Assembly (NCBI GenBank): GCA_026874595.1
Contig: CM049322.1
Coordinates: 39,486,840 to 39,550,839, forward strand
Direction: 5' to 3'
Source of the DNA: Sipunculus nudus
Taxonomy: Eukaryota > Annelida > Sipuncula > Golfingiida > Sipunculidae
DNA length: 64,000 nt
In this document: positions 61,111-64,000 of the stretch, one piece after another
Layout: the number at the start of each line of letters is the position of its first letter
Numbering within the stretch: position 1 is the first letter of the stretch
Translations under genes and position numbers: made by a program
Notes under the pieces: generated by a model
Seen by the model: only the letters and a program-made list of their open reading frames with translations
Database searches by the model: none
What the model was told of the DNA's origin: nothing

Positions 61111-61792
61111 ATGGCCACTGGTTTCTGTGACGATGATGTTCTGTCAGAAAGTTTCGAGTCCAACACGGATTCATCTGTTGATTTTGACTCTTCAAGCCAT
61201 GACCAATTAAGTGATAATTCAGATGAAGAAATAAGATTACTAGGGAGCGAAAATGTACAGCCATACATGTTTGAGCCGACCGTCAGCGGGAATGATGAGA
61301 GTTCGAGTGATGAATCAACACAAACACCGTCACGAAGCGGGAACAAAGAATGGTAAGTTTATAAGTCATTTTTATTTTATATATACATGTATATACATGA
61401 ATATCATGTCAATTTCCTGCAAATATCACGTGCAAATGCAAAGCATTTTTTCATACAAGGCTTGTCAGTTGGGAATGAAAAAATGTCCACTTTTACATCG
61501 TCTTGCGTGAAAGAAAGGTGTCATGTCCTAAAAGTTATACGAATGATAACAGGCGGGTATCCAAATCTATTAAATATCATGCTTGGTAATTTAAGTCGTA
61601 GAACGCATTGCATAGCATGCGATATATTTAACAGAAACATGTTTATTGGAGTACTTCAACATTTATATACATGTAAATCCAGGTTGAGCCGATGCAAAAA
61701 CTTTTGTCCGTCAGTTAAGCTAGACGAATTTTAGATTCTGTGAATGTTGTAAGCAACATATTTATACAACTATCTATCTATCTATCTCTCTA

Positions 61793-61879
<87 letters not shown>

Positions 61880-62085
61880 CAATGAAATCAGAATGCAATA
61901 TGTTAGATCTCTTTTTCAGGTGCTTGTGTGGTCGATGTGAAGCCATGGAAACTGAATTGGAAAGCCGGTGCTGTCAGGAAATTAACGAAGTTCGCTCAAA
62001 GACGACGATCACCCGGACAAAATGTCATGTATTACGTTGCACCCTGATTTCGACACAGTCTAACTATAGAAAGAGTCACAAGCTG
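61111..62085 (+). pseudogene. P2X7 ballast-domain-like protein, broken
   Basis: Exon 1 (61111-61352) encodes an acidic Ser/Asp-rich N-terminus (SSVDFDSSSHDQLSDNSDEE) and 'VQPYMFEPTVSG', a motif that precedes the cysteine domain in many invertebrate 'P2X purinoceptor 7-like' proteins. A GT donor at 61353 and an AG at 61918-61919 join phase 2 to give EWCLCGRCEAMETELESRCC, the Cys-rich start of the P2X7 cytosolic 'ballast' domain (zinc binding in vertebrate P2X7). A one-base frame change near 61983-62000 is then needed to continue with 'KDDDHPDKMSCITLHPDFDTV', another hallmark, which ends in TAA TAG. The rest of the domain is not recognisable. No P2X channel exons are present, as is usual for stand-alone ballast proteins in invertebrates. 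The intron contains a (CT)n-(AT)n-(GT)n run. Confidence 0.65.
61770..61877. repeat. (CT)n-(AT)n-(GT)n compound microsatellite
   Basis: It runs through 'ctat/ctct', then about 40 bp of AT, then about 28 bp of GT, inside the intron of the P2X7-ballast-like gene. Confidence 0.95.
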
Positions 62086-62314
62086 TCCCGGATTTTCACT
62101 CAGTTTCTTCACCAAGTTTCTCATCAAGTAACGGCTGTATTCTGCATTAAAGAATAAAGTAGAAAACACATATCGTGTTGTTTTATAATAAATGTTTATG
62201 AAATGTATTAACACTGAACAGTGAAATTAAATTCACCACCAAAAGAGAAATATTTAAAGTATATCTTATATGATTTACTAAAAATGAAGTTTAAAAGAAA
62301 TGTACTAAAATTAC

Positions 62315-63344
62315 CATGTGTTCCACTTGTTTTTTTTCCCATCTCACTGAAGGCTCTCCCTTTTTGGCTTTGCTGAAGGTGACAGTCAACTTTCTGGAAC
62401 CATCCTGGTTCAATGCTCGTTCGCGATGCGCATTCTCATTAAAATGCATAGCTGCCAATTCAATTCTATAAAATACAAAAAAAAACAAATTGGAGGTAAT
62501 TAATGTTCTGGATCAAATACGGATGTTTTAATGATTTACTGCACATCAGCTGATAAAAAAATTAAAAATTAGTTGACGAATGAAGTTAAGCTGAAAGGTA
62601 CGCATGGAATGTAACTAAAAAGTTAAGCAACACCTCCATTTCTTTAAAGGTATGCAGTCGAAATACGTTTCCTTAAAATAACATTAAATTTTCAAATAAG
62701 CCCAGGCATACAGTATGTCTGTTTCCAATAATAATATATTACAAACCTGCACTTCATGGCCATATAGTGGAAACCTGTGTGTTTTGGCGCAAAGTTAGTT
62801 ATGATGCTATGGAAGGCTTCCAGTGACGAGGTCTGATGAACTGGTGACAGGTGTAGCACGTCTTTGAGCCGTTTGTTCAACAGAACATTTCCAACATGTC
62901 ATTTGCTTTTGATCCTGAAATTTACACACAATGGTTAACTATTCATCCTTGGCACTTAAAAAGACACTGTTAGAAAATTTACATTGCAAGTTGTATCTGT
63001 GACTGAACTATAAACATTCCTTTACCTGGCTTTATCCACAAACGTTTCCGATCCAGTTCCTGAGTCGGACCATGCTGACATTCGGGAAAGAGGGGATCAT
63101 CATGGCCGGTATGCTGGTTCACGATGTGGCCTGAGACAGACTTTCATTTAGCAGCCATGAGGTCCCCTGTCCCATCTGGACTTAAAGCAGCACACCAGTA
63201 TAGATGGTTCAGGATGGACTTCTTCCACTGCTTCACTATCCCACATTCCTTGTTCAAAGCAATCTTGTCCAGCTTCTTACCAAGTCCTATAATGTAATTA
63301 ATTCACAATAAATACGCAAATTACCAAAGAGAGTATATATATAA

Positions 63345-63397
<53 letters not shown>

Positions 63398-64000
63398 AAC
63401 AGACCTGTATGTATAATGTCCATATCTGATAATGACAATTTTATTATTATTATTAATAATAATGAACACATAACGTCCTGGTGGAGGCAACTATAGGGGA
63501 CGGACGCTGTAAAAGGGCACAAAGCCTCCGACTAGGTGAAATGGGAGAAATGTTAACTTTGGTCTATAATGGGATCTGTAACTTGGCGATTTTATCTAAT
63601 GTATAATTCATAAAATATAATTAAACTACAAAAAAATGCGCATATAGGACACATTATCATCGGATATATTTTTCAAGTAATTTAGATTCGATTCCTTTCA
63701 ATTTAAATTAGATATCACATCGCATGTGATATACTGATGTCAATATTGAAACTAAATTGTGCAGTGATAAATCATATTATAAGCACCTTTGGCTATGTGC
63801 CATACGTCAAAATAATGTGTTGTGCTTGGCATATTTTCCCTTATCCTTATGCGTCTAATCCCTCCTCCTTCAAGTACTCCACACTCCGCTTTAGACCCTC
63901 TTTTTCCATCCAATAGCTCAACTTCACTTCATGACTCTGACAAGAGAATGTGAATACGCTAAAGTTGATTGAAATAAGACCTGGCAGGCGAAACTTTCAG
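62315..64000 (-). pseudogene. DDE-transposase-like multi-exon gene, inactive, runs off the window edge
   Basis: Minus-strand exons with phase-consistent GT-AG junctions: edge to 63787, 63286-63026, 62914-62747, 62465-62315. Blocks in order: SHEVKLSYWMEKEGLKRSVE, THYFDVWHIAKG, LGKKLDKI, KSILNHLYWCAALSPDGTGD, LFPECQHG, LSPVHQTSSLEAFHSIITNF, FAPKHTGFHYMAMKCR, IELAAMHFNENAHRERAL. From memory this matches a transposase-like family common in fish, cnidarian and mollusc genomes; THAP/Kolobok-type affinity is only a guess. Damage: the TDRH-type block expected between KEEGLDA and the REN-MPSTTHYF block is deleted with a frame change (about 63843-63855). A TGA (63146-63144) replaces the Trp of the AKW motif. 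There is a one-base shift near 62878-62892. The gene converges on the P2X7-ballast-like gene about 230 bp away. Confidence 0.7.
63349..63394. repeat. (AT)n microsatellite in an intron of the transposase-like gene
   Basis: About 46 bp of AT inside the 500 bp intron 63287-63786. Confidence 0.9.

Noticed and set aside
1-64000. CRISPR array, prokaryotic operon or phage content
   Set aside because: No direct repeats with unique spacers, no ribosome binding sites or operon-like packed genes. All genes are intron-split and animal-type.

Overview
The window looks like AT-rich animal (metazoan) genomic DNA, most likely from a lophotrochozoan and quite possibly a bivalve mollusc. Genes are split by introns with GT-AG borders. 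There are many long (AT)n microsatellites, AATAAA signals, and a mixed load of decayed transposons: L1-like LINE, LTR protease remnant, pogo/Tigger, CACTA-like element, foldback MITEs and tRNA-like short elements. The species assignment is an inference. No bacterial, CRISPR or rRNA signal is present.

The backbone is a tandem family of SLC16-type (monocarboxylate-transporter-like, MFS) genes. Three appear intact: gene 1 (1954-7008, +, 526 aa), gene 2 (33196-38573, +, 519 aa) and gene 3 (41865-51721, +, 523 aa). Each has five exons of nearly constant size (106/144/144 or 141/1014 or 1017/152-173 nt), and every intron is in phase 1. A fourth copy (16973-18981) is inverted, keeps only exons 1-3 and has lost a splice donor, so it is a half-gene relic. 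The duplicated units carry about 1.3-1.5 kb of related upstream DNA. A TATA-like box, or an (AT)n run in its place, lies about 50 bp before the ATG in all four copies. Gene 2 has changed residues that matter in this family (Arg to Lys in the TM8 Asp/Arg pair, Trp in the TM4-5 KRR motif) and a C-terminus cut short by one substitution.

The DNA between the genes is mostly repeats. From 7.5 to 16.5 kb there are microsatellites, a MITE rich in ATGCAAAT octamers (about 11.97-12.70 kb) and a dead LTR-retroelement protease region (about 14.85-15.54 kb). A 2.18 kb CACTA-like element lies at 21044-23224. Tandem arrays lie at 27.36-27.90 and 29.16-29.78 kb. Intron 4 of gene 3 has grown to 5.4 kb by a nested insertion that includes a 1.27 kb pogo/Tigger element (48822-50087) with clear terminal inverted repeats and a transposase C-terminal relic.

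The right end (54-64 kb) holds a decayed L1/Tx1-like LINE (53994-57555), a 320-340 bp tandem duplication, a possible first exon of a secreted protein (59370-59430) and a foldback MITE. It ends with two convergent decayed genes: a plus-strand gene coding for a P2X7 'ballast'-type cysteine domain without a channel (61111-62085), and a minus-strand multi-exon DDE-transposase-like gene running off the right edge (62315-64000). The second has lost the segment expected to carry a catalytic aspartate.
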